Shown: in pieces, positions 5,424-5,662 of the stretch | How the letters are laid out: every line of letters starts with the position of its first letter | How positions within the stretch are numbered: the stretch's first letter is position 1 | NCBI GenBank assembly: GCA_029880425.1 | Contig: JAOUOK010000144.1 | Span: 1 to 5,662 of the forward strand | DNA length: 5,662 nt | Source: Gammaproteobacteria bacterium | Lineage (GTDB): Bacteria; Pseudomonadota; Gammaproteobacteria; UBA6429; Thiohalophilaceae | Direction: 5' to 3' | Made by a program: the position numbers and the translations under genes | The notes under the pieces: generated by a model | Seen by the model: only the letters and a program-made list of their open reading frames with translations | Databases searched by the model: none | Told to the model about the DNA's origin: nothing

Positions 5424-5662
5424 TTACAATCCAAGTTCTTCCTCAATTTTTTCTAAAGCTTGCATCGGGTTTTCAGACTGGGTAATAGGGCGACCAATAA
5501 CAAGATAATTACCGCCCGCCTGCATGGCTTGTGCGGGTGTCATAATACGTTTTTGATCTCCGGTGACACTCCATGCAGGGCGTATACCCGGTGTAATTAA
5601 TTCAAAGCTTGTCTCTAACGATTCACGTAATAAAGCAATTTCCTGTGGAGAACAAACAACGC
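5424..5662 (-). CDS. pyrF: Orotidine 5'-phosphate decarboxylase, C-terminal part
   Basis: The frame enters from the right edge and ends at TAA 5426-5424, giving the last 78 residues. PyrF decarboxylates OMP to UMP, the final step of pyrimidine synthesis, as a cytoplasmic TIM-barrel enzyme. The visible part has VVCSPQEIALLR, then the phosphate-binding ITPGIRPAWS, GDQKRIMTPAQAMQAGGNYL and VIGRPITQS, the hallmark end of bacterial OMP decarboxylases, including the Arg of IGRPIT that contacts the phosphate. The N-terminal half with the catalytic Lys-Asp cluster is outside the window. An ordinary intact C-terminus with a short EELGL tail; not apparently co-transcribed with the HhH gene if the hairpin at 5370-5394 works. 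Confidence 0.96.
   Translation of the reverse strand, partial: VVCSPQEIALLRESLETSFELITPGIRPAWSVTGDQKRIMTPAQAMQAGGNYLVIGRPITQSENPMQALEKIEEELGL

Overview
The window looks like a piece of an AT-rich gammaproteobacterial chromosome, most likely from a sulfur-metabolising lineage. The reasons are a DsrC/TusE-family gene at the left edge and a housekeeping block of pyrF, a small helix-hairpin-helix (ComEA-like) gene and galU at the right edge. The assignment to Gammaproteobacteria is inference from gene content; no rRNA or other strong marker is present.

Left (1-650, + strand): the last 40 codons of an unrecognised gene are followed 15 nt later by a 118-aa DsrC-family protein. This protein lacks both C-terminal cysteines that define DsrC and TusE, so it belongs to the cysteine-less class often called RspA. 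A GC-rich hairpin closes this unit.

Middle (498-3943, + strand): a gene-free, AT-rich stretch of about 585 bp precedes two genes for exported proteins, 41 nt apart and probably one operon. The first is a 651-aa serine protease with a clear His-Asp-Ser triad in its N-terminal third and about 400 unrecognised residues behind it. The second is a TraB/GumN-family protein with the TIKI-type GTIH and GALH motifs. The upstream gap holds a candidate sigma-54 promoter with correct -24/-12 spacing, a perfect IHF core match upstream of it, and an inverted repeat further upstream where an activator could bind. Closer to the gene there is also a perfect TATAAT and a 14-bp palindrome.

Right (3944-5662, - strand): a bidirectional terminator separates the convergent TraB/GumN and galU genes. 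galU encodes UDP-glucose pyrophosphorylase. Behind it in sequence, and upstream in transcription, lie the exported HhH protein with its own promoter and terminator, and the C-terminal 78 codons of pyrF, which runs off the window.

The most interesting part is the exported protease plus TraB/GumN pair and its unusually long, possibly sigma-54-controlled upstream region. No mobile element, CRISPR array, tRNA or rRNA was seen.
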